A DNA stretch of 64,000 bases, from assembly GCA_038025085.1 (NCBI GenBank), contig CM076141.1, forward strand, positions 17,362,001 to 17,426,000, read 5' to 3'. The stretch is from Tetragonia tetragonoides (taxonomy: Eukaryota; Streptophyta; Magnoliopsida; Caryophyllales; Aizoaceae). Below, piece after piece: positions 23,659 through 34,985 of the stretch. The position numbers and the translations under genes are program-made. The notes below the pieces were generated by a model, which searched no databases, was not told the origin of the DNA, and saw only the letters and a program-made list of their open reading frames with translations. Each line of letters starts with the position of its first letter. The first letter of the stretch is position 1.

Positions 23659-23843
23659 CTATTGTCTAGATGGGGTTGAAACAACACATCGTTCAAAGTA
23701 TGCAAGGCTGGTTATGACATAAGCATTCTGATTATCGCCTTCAGTATGTAATACAAGGCCACCACAAGTCTCTTCCATAGTTCTGTTATCATCACTTTTC
23801 CACTCTTCTTCTACAAAAGGAGCCCATAATGCTCCTCATTTCT
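23659..23843 (-). pseudogene. NAC-domain gene remnant, distal part
   Basis: On the minus strand, directly beyond the Copia target site, the frame reads APFVEEEWKSDD... to a stop at 23659-23661. Joined to 29505-29555 (VYKNGVGPRNEEHYG) it gives the end of a NAC domain (subdomain E, VxKxGxGPxNxxxYGAPFxEEEW). One base is missing between HYG and APF, a frameshift. The Copia element is inserted between the two parts. The upstream NAC subdomains were not found nearby. Confidence 0.55.
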
Positions 23844-24639
23844 TGTTGGAGTATCCCTCCTACATGGAGGAAGAACCCAATTAATTTGGGATATATTTGC
23901 TTACCATATGGGTTATCCATATGATGTTTAAGTGAAGGGCAATTTCGTATATTCACTCACAAGTGGCTTCCCTTATAAGCCAAAAGGTTAGAAGGGCTGA
24001 GTGCAAGAGAGAGAAAGCCTAGACACTCAAAAATTCAGGAGAAAAGTCTAGAAGAGAAGAGGAGAGAGAGAAGAGGAGCCACCCACGAATTTTGGTGCTG
24101 GCAGCCCAGAAATCCGCCCCGATCGACGACCAAACGAACTCCGATCGTCGCGAGATTTTAGCACGTTGTTCCTGACATCCCCCTCTTCAAATCCAACGGT
24201 CAGAATTTCATTTGGAGCTCTCTAACTCAGTTTTCTAAATTCAGCTCTTATTTTATACGAAATTGTATTTCCACTCTTTTTGGGTGATGATTTGGGAGAC
24301 TTGTTGTGCCAAGGTTGATCCTTGATGATTGTGAATACCTCTAGTTGATCTAGGGAAGAACTATTGTTGTACCCACTTGTTAATTTGTTGATTAGTGGAG
24401 GTTTTGGCACCGTTTGTTAACGGTCCCGTGGTTTTTTCCCCACATCGGGGTTTCCACGTAAATCCTTGCGTCTCCTTGTTTATTTACTGTTTTTGGGCTG
24501 ATTTATAGTTCCATTTGCTGCTGTCATTTTGGTTCAATATTGTTTGGTTGCTTGAATTGGTTATTGCTCATCTTTGCATCACAACCGGGGAAAAAGTCTT
24601 TGTTGCTTCCGCTTGTGTATTTGTGTGCTTTCCCCAACA
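23844..24639 (+). repeat. 5' LTR of the Copia element
   Basis: 796 bp, TG...CA ends, apparently identical to the 3' LTR. It should hold the promoter; no TATA box was fixed with certainty. Confidence 0.96.
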
Positions 24640-24642
24640 TAG

Positions 24643-24654
24643 TGGTATCAGAGC
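24643..24654 (+). promoter_or_regulatory. Primer binding site (initiator tRNA-Met)
   Basis: TGGTATCAGAGC three bases after the 5' LTR, complementary to the 3' end of initiator methionine tRNA, the usual primer of Copia elements. Confidence 0.95.
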
Positions 24655-24681
24655 TTTGGTTAGAGTCATTGTGAATTTGTT

Positions 24682-27600
24682 GTGTTGTTAAAGATGGATG
24701 AAAAATCTGGTGTGCACGGAATGATTAGTTTGAATTCTGGAAATTACTCCGTGTGGAAAACTAAAATGGAGGATATCCTTTATGTGAAGGATTTGTATGA
24801 ACCAATTTTAAATGCAACCATACCAACTGGTGTTGTTGAAAGTGAGTGGAAAATATTGAACCGTAAAGCCGTTGGAACAATTAGACAATTTGTTGATATG
24901 AGTGTCCTCCAACATATTGCCAATGACACGAATGCTTATACTCTTTGGAAGAAACTTGAGACCATGTATGAAAGGAAGAATGCCTTGAGTAAAGCGTCAT
25001 TGATTAGAAAACTTGTGAAACTGGAATATAAAGATGGTGATAGCATAGTAGTTCACTTGAATGAATTTCAAAGTTTGATTAACAAGTTGTCTGCAATGAA
25101 GATGAATTTAGATGATGAGCTGCAGGCATTGCTACTACTTTGCTCATTGCCAGAAAGTTGGGACACTCTATTTGTATCACTTAGCAACTCCGCACCAGAG
25201 GGCACGCTGACAATGGAAATTGTCAAAGCTAGTTTGTTGAATGAAGAAACTAGAAGGAAGGAAATGAGTTCCTCCACACAACCAGAGGCTAATGTGACAC
25301 AAGAATCAAGCAGGGGAAGAAGTAAGACTCGATATCCCCAGCATAGAGACAAGTCCAGGGGGAGATCAAAATCAAAGGGTAAGATCATTTGCCACTATTG
25401 TGATAAGCCAGGCCACATTCAAAAACATTGCAGGAAAATGAAGAGAGACAAGTCCAGAGAAAGGAAAGAAAAGGGTGAGACATTCGGGCAACAACAAGAA
25501 GAGAAAGATAACAACACCACTGCAATTGCAACAAGTGATGAATTATTTTTTATTGGTGACCATTGCCTAAATCTAGATAGTGATGATTGTACTTGGGTGA
25601 TTGACACGGGTGCTTCGTTTCATCTAACCTCGCACCAAGATTACTTCTCATCTTACACCAGCGGTGACTTTGGCTATGTAAAGATGGGGAATGATGGCTC
25701 ATCCAAGATTGTAGGCATGGGTACAGTGTGTTTGGAGACATCCACAGGTTGCAGTTTGGTGTTGAGAGATGTCCGACATGTTCCAGACATTCGGCTGAAT
25801 TTGATATCTCCTGGGTTGCTCGATGATGCTGGTTACTCCAGCAACTTTGGTGGTGGAAAGTGCAAGCTTATCAAAGGAAGTTTGATTGTGGCTCGTGGGA
25901 GCAAGCAGAGATCCTTGTATGTGATGCAAGCTAAGTTGTGCAAAGGAGAAGTACACGCAGTTGATGATTCCTCCAGCGAGTTATGGCACAAGAGACTTGG
26001 TCACATGAGTGAAAGAGGTATGCAAATGCTTGCTAAGAAGCAACTCCTTCCTGATGTTCAAGGTATGTCCTTGAAACCCTGTGTTGATTGTTTAGCTGGA
26101 AAACAACATAGGGCAGCATTTCATACTCGTCCCCCATCTAGAAGAAAACATGCATTAGATCTTGTTCACACTGATGTATGTTCTATGGATACTAAGTCAC
26201 ATAGCGGTGCACTTTATTTTGTTACTTTTATTGATGATTATTCTAGAAAACTGTGGGCTTTTGTGTTGAAAACCAAAGACCAGGTACTACAGTTTTTCAA
26301 GCAGTTCCAGGCCAGAGTTGAGAGAGAAACAGGCCGGAAGCTCAAGTGTGTTAGAGCTGACAATGGTGGAGAGTACAGGGGTCCATTTGAAGAGTATTGC
26401 AAAGTACAGGGCATCAGGCTTGAGAAGACAGTTCCCAAGACACCTCAGCTGAATGGACTTGCAGAGAGAATGAACAGAACAATTGAAGAAAGAATTCGAT
26501 GTATGCTCTCTCATGCGAAGCTGCCTAGGATTTTTTGGGCCGAGGCAATGTTTACAGCAGTGTACCTCATCAACCGGTCACCTTCAGTTCCTCTTAATGG
26601 AGATGTTCCGCAGAGAGTATGGACTGGTAAAGAGGTATCATTCAGCCACCTGAGAGTCTTTGGGTGCCTTGCATATGTTCATATTCCCAGAGATGAGAGG
26701 TCCAAGCTTGATAGCAAGACAAAGCCATGCATCTTCCTAGGGTACTCAGAGGATGAGTTTGGGTACAGATTGTGGAATCCAGTTAGCAGGAAAGTGATTA
26801 GAAGCAGAGATGTAGTGTTCTTTGAAGACAAAACCTTTGCAGATTGTGAGAAGAAGAAACAACCAGAGCCTTCTCCTAGTGACAGCGCCAACTCAGATCC
26901 AATATTTCCTGAAGTAACTCCTAGAGTTCAAGGGGGAGAACAACAGGAAGATGGCAATGATGATCATAACAGTGATGATGGTGATGATGTTCAGCCACCA
27001 CCAGATCATACACATGAAGAAGAACCCCATGTACAACCAGAACCACAGTTGAGAAGATCCACCAGAGAGAGACAGCCTACCTCTAAATATCCAGCAGATG
27101 AGTATGTGTTGATGACCGACGGGGGAGAACCTGAAAGCTACGAGGAGGCTATGTCACATGAGCACTGCAAGGAGTGGTATAATGCCATGCAAGATGAGAT
27201 GAAATCCTTGCATGAGAACCACACATATGACTTAGTGGAGTTGTCTAAGGGCAAGAGAGCACTCAAGAACAAATGGGTGTACAGACTGAAAACTGGAGAA
27301 GATGGTTCACCACCTAGGTACAAGGCACGTTTGGTGGTGAAAGGCTCAGGTCAAAAGAAAGGCATAGACTTTGAAGAGATTTTCTCTCCAGTTGTAAAGA
27401 TGTCTTCTGTTAGAGTTGTTCTTGGCTTAGCTGCTAGCATGGATTTGGAGTTGGAACAACTTGATGTGAAGACTGCTTTCCTCCATGGTGACTTAGAGGA
27501 GGAAATCTACATGGAGCAACCAGAAGGTTTCCAAGAGAAGGGAAGTGAGAAGCTTGTATGCCGTTTGAAAAAGAGTTTATATGGCTTGAAACAAGCACCT

Positions 27601-28692
27601 CGACAATGGTACAAGAAGTTTGAGTCTTTCATGAAAGACCACAGTTTCCACAAGACACATGCAGATTCATGTGTGTTTGTGAAGCATTACGCCGGAGGTG
27701 ATTTTCTCATTCTCTTACTTTATGTGGATGACATGTTGATTGTTGGACAGGATAAGGAGAAGATTGCCAACCTGAAGAGTGCCTTGAGCAAGTCCTTTGC
27801 AATGAAGGACCTTGGCCCTGCAAAGCAAATTTTGGGCATGCGTATCTCTCGTGATAGGAAGAACAAGAAGATATGGCTATCACAAGAGAGTTACATCCAG
27901 AAGCTGCTAGAGAGGTTCAAGATGGACAAAGCTAAACCCGTGAGCTCGCCACTTGCAGGTCACATGAAGCTAAGCTCCAGCCAGTGTCCTACAAGTGAGA
28001 ATGACAAGAAAGAGATGATGACGGTGCCTTATGCATCCGCCGTGGGGAGTTTGATGTATGCCATGGTATGCACTAGGCCAGACATTGCACATGCCATTGG
28101 GGTTGTTAGCAGGTTCATGTCTAATCCTGGTAAGGAGCATTGGGCAGCAGTAAAGTGGATCATGCGGTATCTCAGAGGTACTTCTAGAGTGTGTTTATGC
28201 TTTGGTCCCGGACAACCTGTGTTAGATGGCTACACAGATGCTGATTTGTCGGGTGATATTGATGCTAGTAAGTCTACCTCCAGATACTTGATGACAATTG
28301 CAGGGGGAGCTGTTTCATGGCAATCAAAATTGCAAAAGTGTGTTGCTCTGTCTACCACAGAATCTGAGTATATGGCAGCGGTTGAAGCTGGCAAGGAGTT
28401 TATTTGGATGAGAGATTTTCTAGAGGAGTTGGGTTTGAAACAAGACAAGTACCCTCTTTATTGTGATAGTCAAAGTGCCATCCACCTTGCCAAGAATGCA
28501 GCCTACCATTCCCGAACCAAACACATACGGAGGAGGTATCATTGGATTCGAGAAGCGGTAGAAGACAAGTCATTTGAGCTTGTGAAGATTCACACCGATC
28601 TCAACGGATCGGACATGTTGACGAAGGCCTTGCCTAAGGAGAAACTTCTTGTTTGTAGAAAGATTGCGGGCTTGGTCGAGCCCCCCATGTAG
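24682..28692 (+). CDS. Copia gag-pol polyprotein, intact
   Basis: Single open frame of 1336 residues, with ATG 28 bp after the primer binding site (a second Met follows at residue 5). In order: gag of the UBN2/DUF4219 type (about 1-230); CCHC knuckle CHYCDKPGHIQKHC (about 236-249); aspartic protease DTGAS (about 308); GAG-pre-integrase LWHKRLGHMS (about 433); integrase with Asp in HTDV (about 495), Asp in ADNGGEY (about 558) and Glu in GLAERMN (about 594), i.e. the DD35E spacing; reverse transcriptase with KTAFLHGDL and catalytic YVDDM (about 1013); RNase H with TDADLSGD, STTESEY and DSQSAIHL. No internal stop or frameshift and all catalytic motifs present, so it may be functional. In some Copia elements gag is made in excess by splicing or recoding; no such signal was seen. 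Confidence 0.97.
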   Translation: MLLKMDEKSGVHGMISLNSGNYSVWKTKMEDILYVKDLYEPILNATIPTGVVESEWKILNRKAVGTIRQFVDMSVLQHIANDTNAYTLWKKLETMYERKNALSKASLIRKLVKLEYKDGDSIVVHLNEFQSLINKLSAMKMNLDDELQALLLLCSLPESWDTLFVSLSNSAPEGTLTMEIVKASLLNEETRRKEMSSSTQPEANVTQESSRGRSKTRYPQHRDKSRGRSKSKGKIICHYCDKPGHIQKHCRKMKRDKSRERKEKGETFGQQQEEKDNNTTAIATSDELFFIGDHCLNLDSDDCTWVIDTGASFHLTSHQDYFSSYTSGDFGYVKMGNDGSSKIVGMGTVCLETSTGCSLVLRDVRHVPDIRLNLISPGLLDDAGYSSNFGGGKCKLIKGSLIVARGSKQRSLYVMQAKLCKGEVHAVDDSSSELWHKRLGHMSERGMQMLAKKQLLPDVQGMSLKPCVDCLAGKQHRAAFHTRPPSRRKHALDLVHTDVCSMDTKSHSGALYFVTFIDDYSRKLWAFVLKTKDQVLQFFKQFQARVERETGRKLKCVRADNGGEYRGPFEEYCKVQGIRLEKTVPKTPQLNGLAERMNRTIEERIRCMLSHAKLPRIFWAEAMFTAVYLINRSPSVPLNGDVPQRVWTGKEVSFSHLRVFGCLAYVHIPRDERSKLDSKTKPCIFLGYSEDEFGYRLWNPVSRKVIRSRDVVFFEDKTFADCEKKKQPEPSPSDSANSDPIFPEVTPRVQGGEQQEDGNDDHNSDDGDDVQPPPDHTHEEEPHVQPEPQLRRSTRERQPTSKYPADEYVLMTDGGEPESYEEAMSHEHCKEWYNAMQDEMKSLHENHTYDLVELSKGKRALKNKWVYRLKTGEDGSPPRYKARLVVKGSGQKKGIDFEEIFSPVVKMSSVRVVLGLAASMDLELEQLDVKTAFLHGDLEEEIYMEQPEGFQEKGSEKLVCRLKKSLYGLKQAPRQWYKKFESFMKDHSFHKTHADSCVFVKHYAGGDFLILLLYVDDMLIVGQDKEKIANLKSALSKSFAMKDLGPAKQILGMRISRDRKNKKIWLSQESYIQKLLERFKMDKAKPVSSPLAGHMKLSSSQCPTSENDKKEMMTVPYASAVGSLMYAMVCTRPDIAHAIGVVSRFMSNPGKEHWAAVKWIMRYLRGTSRVCLCFGPGQPVLDGYTDADLSGDIDASKSTSRYLMTIAGGAVSWQSKLQKCVALSTTESEYMAAVEAGKEFIWMRDFLEELGLKQDKYPLYCDSQSAIHLAKNAAYHSRTKHIRRRYHWIREAVEDKSFELVKIHTDLNGSDMLTKALPKEKLLVCRKIAGLVEPPM

Positions 28693-28708
28693 GAGTGAGG
28701 GGGAGATT
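28693..28708 (+). promoter_or_regulatory. Polypurine tract
   Basis: GAGTGAGGGGGAGATT directly before the 3' LTR; primes plus-strand synthesis in LTR retrotransposons. Confidence 0.9.
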
Positions 28709-29504
28709 TGTTGGAGTATCCCTCCTACATGGAGGAAGAACCCAATTAATTTGGGATATATTTGCTTACCATATGGGTTATCCATATGATGTTTAAGTGA
28801 AGGGCAATTTCGTATATTCACTCACAAGTGGCTTCCCTTATAAGCCAAAAGGTTAGAAGGGCTGAGTGCAAGAGAGAGAAAGCCTAGACACTCAAAAATT
28901 CAGGAGAAAAGTCTAGAAGAGAAGAGGAGAGAGAGAAGAGGAGCCACCCACGAATTTTGGTGCTGGCAGCCCAGAAATCCGCCCCGATCGACGACCAAAC
29001 GAACTCCGATCGTCGCGAGATTTTAGCACGTTGTTCCTGACATCCCCCTCTTCAAATCCAACGGTCAGAATTTCATTTGGAGCTCTCTAACTCAGTTTTC
29101 TAAATTCAGCTCTTATTTTATACGAAATTGTATTTCCACTCTTTTTGGGTGATGATTTGGGAGACTTGTTGTGCCAAGGTTGATCCTTGATGATTGTGAA
29201 TACCTCTAGTTGATCTAGGGAAGAACTATTGTTGTACCCACTTGTTAATTTGTTGATTAGTGGAGGTTTTGGCACCGTTTGTTAACGGTCCCGTGGTTTT
29301 TTCCCCACATCGGGGTTTCCACGTAAATCCTTGCGTCTCCTTGTTTATTTACTGTTTTTGGGCTGATTTATAGTTCCATTTGCTGCTGTCATTTTGGTTC
29401 AATATTGTTTGGTTGCTTGAATTGGTTATTGCTCATCTTTGCATCACAACCGGGGAAAAAGTCTTTGTTGCTTCCGCTTGTGTATTTGTGTGCTTTCCCC
29501 AACA
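28709..29504 (+). repeat. 3' LTR of the Copia element
   Basis: 796 bp, apparently identical to 23844-24639. Confidence 0.96.
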
Positions 29505-29555
29505 TTTCTCGGCCCTACACCATTCTTATAAACCATACAAACAAAAGGCAGCAAT
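29505..29555 (-). pseudogene. NAC-domain gene remnant, proximal part
   Basis: The minus strand reads LPFVCMVYKNGVGPR and joins, across the Copia element, to NEEHYG at 23843 and below. See the entry at 23659-23843. Confidence 0.5.
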
Positions 29556-29614
29556 TTTTAATGCTTAGGTACAAACAGACACAATTCAGAAAAAATCCAG
29601 TAATTTGACTGATG

Positions 29615-29835
29615 TTGTCGGCTTCCGGCTACTGCAACAACAGATGGTGGCTGTTGTAACATGCAACAAATACAGCGGCTAGTGGCTGATGTAACATGCA
29701 GCAGTAACAACGGCTGCTGTCTGCTATAACAGCGGCTGCTGGCTGCTATAACTGCATTAACAACGACTGCTGGCTGCTGTAACAGAAGTAACAGCGGCTG
29801 CTTGCTGCTGTGTTGCATTCTAGCAGTAGATGCGA
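29615..29835. repeat. CTGCTGGCTGCTATAACAG-type minisatellite
   Basis: Degenerate tandem units built around GCGGCTGCTGGCTGCT and TAACA. Open on the minus strand as a low-complexity peptide, which I do not take as a gene. Confidence 0.8.
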
Positions 29836-29879
29836 GCACATGGAAAAGGGGAGCAAAATGCAATTAGAATGCAACATCA

Positions 29880-31660
29880 TATCCAAACCTAAGCATTAAA
29901 CGTCAAATATGCTACGCTGTATAACCAAAACCATAAAATCTTCAAACAATTGATTACAATGAAAACGGATAGCTTGAAGAAACAAAAACAAAAAAAACAA
30001 AACTAGAAAACTAAATTCCTCACCTCATACCGGAACTACTGGAACAACTAAGAGAACTAGAAGACATCAATGGAGAAGCCAGAAGCAAACCTGAGAAGGC
30101 AATAGACAAACAAGGAATTCAGAAGAAACATAAAAGGAGCAAACCTGAGAACGCAATACCCCACATTGAAAATCTTGGAGAAGAGTCTCTAATGTACTGA
30201 ATCATTCGATAGCAAAAGCATGTACATGTTTCAACTTAGTGTTGATAAAATGTGACATTTTTCTTGTTGTTTTAATTGAATGTGATCCTGTTCACCTTGG
30301 GTTTATATCTGTAAACTGAGAAGGGGTGTATTGGCTTTTGAATTGAGACTGGAGAAATGTAGTGGTATCTCAAGCCATAGTTCATCTCCTTTGTTTAGTA
30401 GGACGTCAGCATTGCCTAGTGATAAAGTATGATGTATGATCTATCTAAGCTTTGAAAAAAATTTCGCTACCTTTCACAGCTCTCAGACACGGAGGCGTTA
30501 CATAAGATGACTTTAATTTATTATTTTCTAATTAAATACACCGTTTGTACTAGAACTGTTATTAAAACTTGGCTGAAAATATAATCTGGCGTAGTGCTAG
30601 TGATTGAATCAACTAAATTCCTCCTCTCATCAATTATAACACAAACCAAGTTCCGAGAAATCAATCAAACCCTCATCAATTATAACACAGACCTAAATTC
30701 CCAGAAATCAATCAAACCCAGAAACTACAATACTACAAGATACTTAACTAACATATCAAAGTCAATAGCTTTGATGAGACTATGGTGAATGGTCTCCAAC
30801 AATTCAACCCAAATGCCAAGAACAACAATTGAACGACAAAAAAAAAACCCCACAAATCAAAATCAACCAGCCAAGTCACCAACTTTGATAAATTTACAAA
30901 ACACTAGCAACAAGATAGCATCCCAACTGAATCCACTAACTCACATTCTCATCAATTACAAACACAGACCAAAATTTCATTCAGAAATCAATCAATCAAA
31001 ATTCCGTTCAGGCCAAAGAAAACAATTAACTGTTAAGAGACCAACCTTTTCATTGGTGATTTTGATATCCACAAATTACATTCAACTCTCAAACCACTAA
31101 CCAAAACCAAAAATACAAATCAAGTCTCAAAATAACCAAAAATATAACACAACAACATAGATAACTGGTTTTTCTTTATAAAATAAAACTAAAAAAGAAA
31201 AAAAAAAAACTAGGGAAGAGTAAGATATACAAGACAGGGATAAGCAGTGCAAGACATTTGTAAGTCTCTTACATGTAGCAAAGATGCCTATTGCATCTTT
31301 GATCAACTAAGAACAAGATACAACAGTTCTACACTTCTACAGACAAGGTAACAACAATGTTTACATTAACATAGTGAATGTTTAATCAACAAATATCTCA
31401 AACAAATCCGAACTTGTTATTTAAAGGAAACGAATTGAAATAAAGCATGTGATTGTAACAATTTACCCTCTTTCACTCCGCTTTCTTGAGGTGAGTTGAA
31501 CAACTGCATTCTATAACCCAGATTCTCAAGCCAAAATAAATCTCAAATGTCCAATTCTGCTGAATTTTTGGCTAAAAAAACCTATAATTGACCACAATTG
31601 TAATCTAAGAAAAATAACTCAAGCCAAATCTACTACTACTCTGAAGCAAACAAAATGTAA
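29880..31660. other. Intergenic, one small tandem repeat
   Basis: A/C-rich sequence. Two tandem copies of a 46-bp unit (TCATCAATTATAACACA to GAAATCAATCAAACCC) at about 30629-30721, and a diverged third near 30949-31000. No gene recognised. Confidence 0.55.
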
Positions 31661-31662
31661 GT

Positions 31663-32229
31663 TATAACTATTTTTTCAAAATCAAATTTGGGCAAATTGG
31701 GGGCAGATGGGTGTAAGAGGACGTACCGGCGGTGTGGATGGAGATAAGCGGTGATGAAGAGAATAACTGCATGTCCGTGGAATATTCGCCGTCTCGTTTC
31801 ACAATTGCTCATCCATCAGACCCACCATCTTCATTTTTCAACACTTTCTCTCTCCAGTCAATAATTGGAATTAGCACCTATAATTAAGCCCAATTTCACA
31901 AATCGCAAGGCTTTCTCCACCTCTTTTCCAAACCCAAATTTGCATTTCCACAATTGGATTGTATTGTTAAACCCAATTTCAGTGACATGGAGGGGAAGTA
32001 CAGTGATGGGAATTGGAAAGGAGAGAGGAGGAGAGAGAGGACATGGGAAAGAGGAGAGAGAAGAAAAAGGGGCAATTTTGCTGGGTTTTTTTTTTTTTTT
32101 GTTTGTTTTTTTGGGAGGTATAATGTCTACTATTTCTCTCCTCGCCTAATATAACCCCGTTGGTATGGATACATCTGTGGCAAATAAAATACTGTGTTTA
32201 CCCACACAGTGTTGGACGTAGCTGGACTC
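31663..32229 (+). repeat. Dispersed repeat 'R', copy 2, uninterrupted
   Basis: Homologue, in opposite orientation, of 14562-14118 joined to 10005-9885. High identity through 31663-32114 (e.g. GGGCAAATTGGGGGCA), weaker to 32229. Serves as the empty site for the CACTA-like element of copy 1. Confidence 0.8.
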
Positions 32230-33175
32230 AACATTCAACCATCATCTTCTTCAGTCCACTTTCATTGTTTTTTTACCTTTTTTGCTCAAATAAAAAGTTT
32301 AAAGTAATTATTTCTCAAACTCAGCCCCAAACTATTCCAAAAAAGGAGAGAGAAAGAGGAATTTTTTTTGAAGAAATTCAGAGACCACCGTCCTCCACCC
32401 ACGCACAACTCCGACCAAAACATCCGAAATTCATCGGCAACATCAAAACAATCTTTTTTTTTCGGGATTTACACTCACTACCTCTTCTCAAAAAGATCTC
32501 AGAGGTGAGAGGACAGAGAGAGGGCTGAGAGGAGAGAGATTGGTAAAGAGAGAGAAAACCCATTATTTTATTCAGACGAAAAAAATCCAGACAAGGATAA
32601 GATTTCAGTCATGAAGAGCAACGAAGTGCTCCACCGATCGTGTTGGTGGTGATGTTGCTGTACACTCACTGTACCATGCATAATTGGGAAAATGGGGATT
32701 TGCAGCTTTAGTTTAGTACTAGCGTTTTGACCCATACGGTGTACGGTGTTAACTAAGACCATGTTATTTTCGTCGTCACCATACTAAATTATATTCCAGT
32801 GAATTGAACCAAAAATATTCATTTTAAACATTAATTCGGTTTGTGATTCATAGTTTCAACTAAAAACGTAAACAAATTAATAACTCCCTTTTTCATATTT
32901 TGGTTAGTGAATGGATCTCTGAGTTAATCAAATCGAATTTAGTATAATCGTCAAAATTCTTTTTCTAAATTTCTTCTCATTTTTTTCTAAATGGCACTCC
33001 TAAAAATCTTTCCATGTATAACAACACAATTTGAATGAAATAATAGAATAGAAATAGAAGAATAAGATACAAAATCACACATTTAATTAGCTATGATAAT
33101 TATAGATGAGAAAAACTACGCAATAATATATTATTTTTTTTGGAATAAGAAATTTTTTATTAATTAAATCTTGAA
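32230..33175. other. Intergenic, no feature recognised
   Basis: GA-rich leader-like stretch (32340-32560) then AT-rich sequence. No gene assigned. Confidence 0.5.
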
Positions 33176-33676
33176 AGAATACAAAGAGGATAGAAAAACT
33201 ATCCAATAATATTATGTTATATATTTTTAATACTGGTAAAAAAAAAAAAGCTGCAAGATAGACTTACAAAATCGTGTCTTTGGAATTCTTTTTCGTTTTA
33301 TAAGTTAACTTCTTAGCTTTTGAATAGTTGAAAATTTCATTTTTGGTGCAAAAACCATAGGGTTTCTCGAGTTTATTTATTTATTTATTTGAAGAATATA
33401 AACAACAATCATGTTTTTGTCGGGCGATATATTGTTTTCTTCTAAATATTTTTTAGCAAAGAAATATTTTTTATTAATTACCAAAAATATCAATAATACA
33501 AATGTCCATGGATCCTTACATTCTACCCGTACCCAGAACTGAACAATGGAAGTTACATCCATAATCATATTTTCTCTTTTCTATATTATCTCCAATACAT
33601 CCTCCATAACCCAACATCCCATAGTTAGCCATTTGAAGATCCATCCCATAGTATTAACTTCCACCCATGTTTCAGG

Positions 33677-34213
33677 TAGAGCTGTCAAAAGTTGACACGA
33701 CAAGACAACACGACACGAACCAAACGAATGTGGCGGGTTAGTGTTGAGAGGTTTCGACCCGTTTAATTAAATGGGTCAACACGAGTAACACGTTTGGTTA
33801 AATGGGTTAGGTTAAGGTTGAAATTTTCGACACGAAAGTAACCTGCTTCCGACCCGTTTAATTAAAATTGTCAAAATTAAGTTCAAATAATTTGTTATAA
33901 GTAAATAATGTAATATAATCTCAACTACTTTGAGCATTTTAATAATTTTAGGGTATAGAATGTATACTATATATGGTTAGGACTCTTAAGTTTAGGTAAA
34001 ATTTTCTAATTTTTTCATGCTTTAATTAGTTCAGAAAATAAGTAATTAAGATAAATGGGTTAACAAGTCATTAGCGGGTAACACGATTAATAACAGGTCA
34101 AGGATTTCCGACACGATTAATAAATGGGTTAGGTTTGTGTCAAGAGATTCTCGACCCGTTTAACCTTGACACGAACACGAATACGACACGACCCGACCTA
34201 TTTGACAGCTCTA
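33677..34213. mobile_element. hAT-type MITE 1
   Basis: 537 bp with terminal inverted repeats TAGAGCTGTCAAA / TTTGACAGCTCTA and an 8-bp target duplication GTTTCAGG (33669-33676, 34214-34221). Subterminal GACACGACACGA and CGACCCGTTTAA repeats. No coding capacity. Confidence 0.9.
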
Positions 34214-34254
34214 GTTTCAGGAGTAGGAAGTCAGTTTGTTTGAGAAGTTTTTGC

Positions 34255-34930
34255 TAGGGGTGAGCAGAAATTCCGGGTACCCAGTACCGGAACCGAAATT
34301 GGTTAGGAACAGGTGGTTCCGAAACCGGAACCGGTCTAACCAATTCCAATTCCGATTCCCAAAAATAGGAACCGGTACCAACCAATTCCAATTCCAATTC
34401 CTGACTTTTGGGAATCGGAACCAGTTGGGTACCCAGTGTAAAAAAATTAAATGACTTTTTTCCTTTGTTAGAAATAAAGAACGGTGATTTTCTAGTAAGT
34501 TTAGCAGTTTAAAAGTTTCCATTTGTAATTTTAATATTTTTAATGATTGTATGTGTAATATTAACAATTAAATGATTGTATACGTTATTTAAATTTTGAT
34601 TTACAATGTTAAGTATTTTGATGGTAGTATTTGATTTTATGTTTGCGGTACTTTTGGAAACTAATATTTATTAGTGTAATATTTTTATTGGTGTTTTTTA
34701 TTATTAAGATATACATATATTTGATTTAAAAAATAAGAAAAATTGGATTTAATGTGGACTTGGGTACCCAGGAACCGGTGGGTACCCGGTGGATCCAATT
34801 CTAATTCCTAAGATTTAGGAACCGGTGCAACCAATTTCAATTCCAATTCCTACAAATTAGGAACCGGTGGATCCAATTCCAATTCCGGATAGTGCAATAC
34901 CCGGTGGGTACCCGGTTGCACTCACCCCTT
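34255..34930. mobile_element. hAT-type MITE 2
   Basis: 676 bp with ends TAGGGGTGAGCA and, inverted, AAGGGGTGAGTGCA, and an 8-bp target duplication GTTTTTGC (34247-34254, 34931-34938). Rich in GGTACCCGG/GGAACCGGT and AATTCCAATTCC tandem motifs near both ends. No coding capacity. Confidence 0.9.
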
Positions 34931-34985
34931 GTTTTTGCATTGCCGAGTGACCAACCCATTTTTTTTTTTTTTTATTTCTTTTAAT

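Larger units (their letters stand above)
23844..29504 (+). mobile_element. Intact Ty1/Copia LTR retrotransposon (Tork/Tnt1-like)
   Basis: 5661 bp: 796-bp LTRs at both ends, beginning TGTTGGAG and ending CCCCAACA, a 5-bp target duplication TTTCT (23839-23843, 29505-29509), a primer binding site, a polypurine tract and one open frame of 1336 codons. The two LTRs show no difference by eye, which points to a very recent insertion. Domain order (gag, protease, integrase, RT, RNase H) is that of Copia. It interrupts a NAC-like remnant on the opposite strand. Confidence 0.97.

Noticed and set aside
24682..28692. Evidence of an envelope-like or extra gene in the Copia element
   Set aside because: The frame ends right before the polypurine tract, leaving no room for a further gene.
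29558..29863. 101-codon minus-strand frame rich in Leu, Ser and Gln
   Set aside because: It is a translation of the CTGCTG minisatellite.
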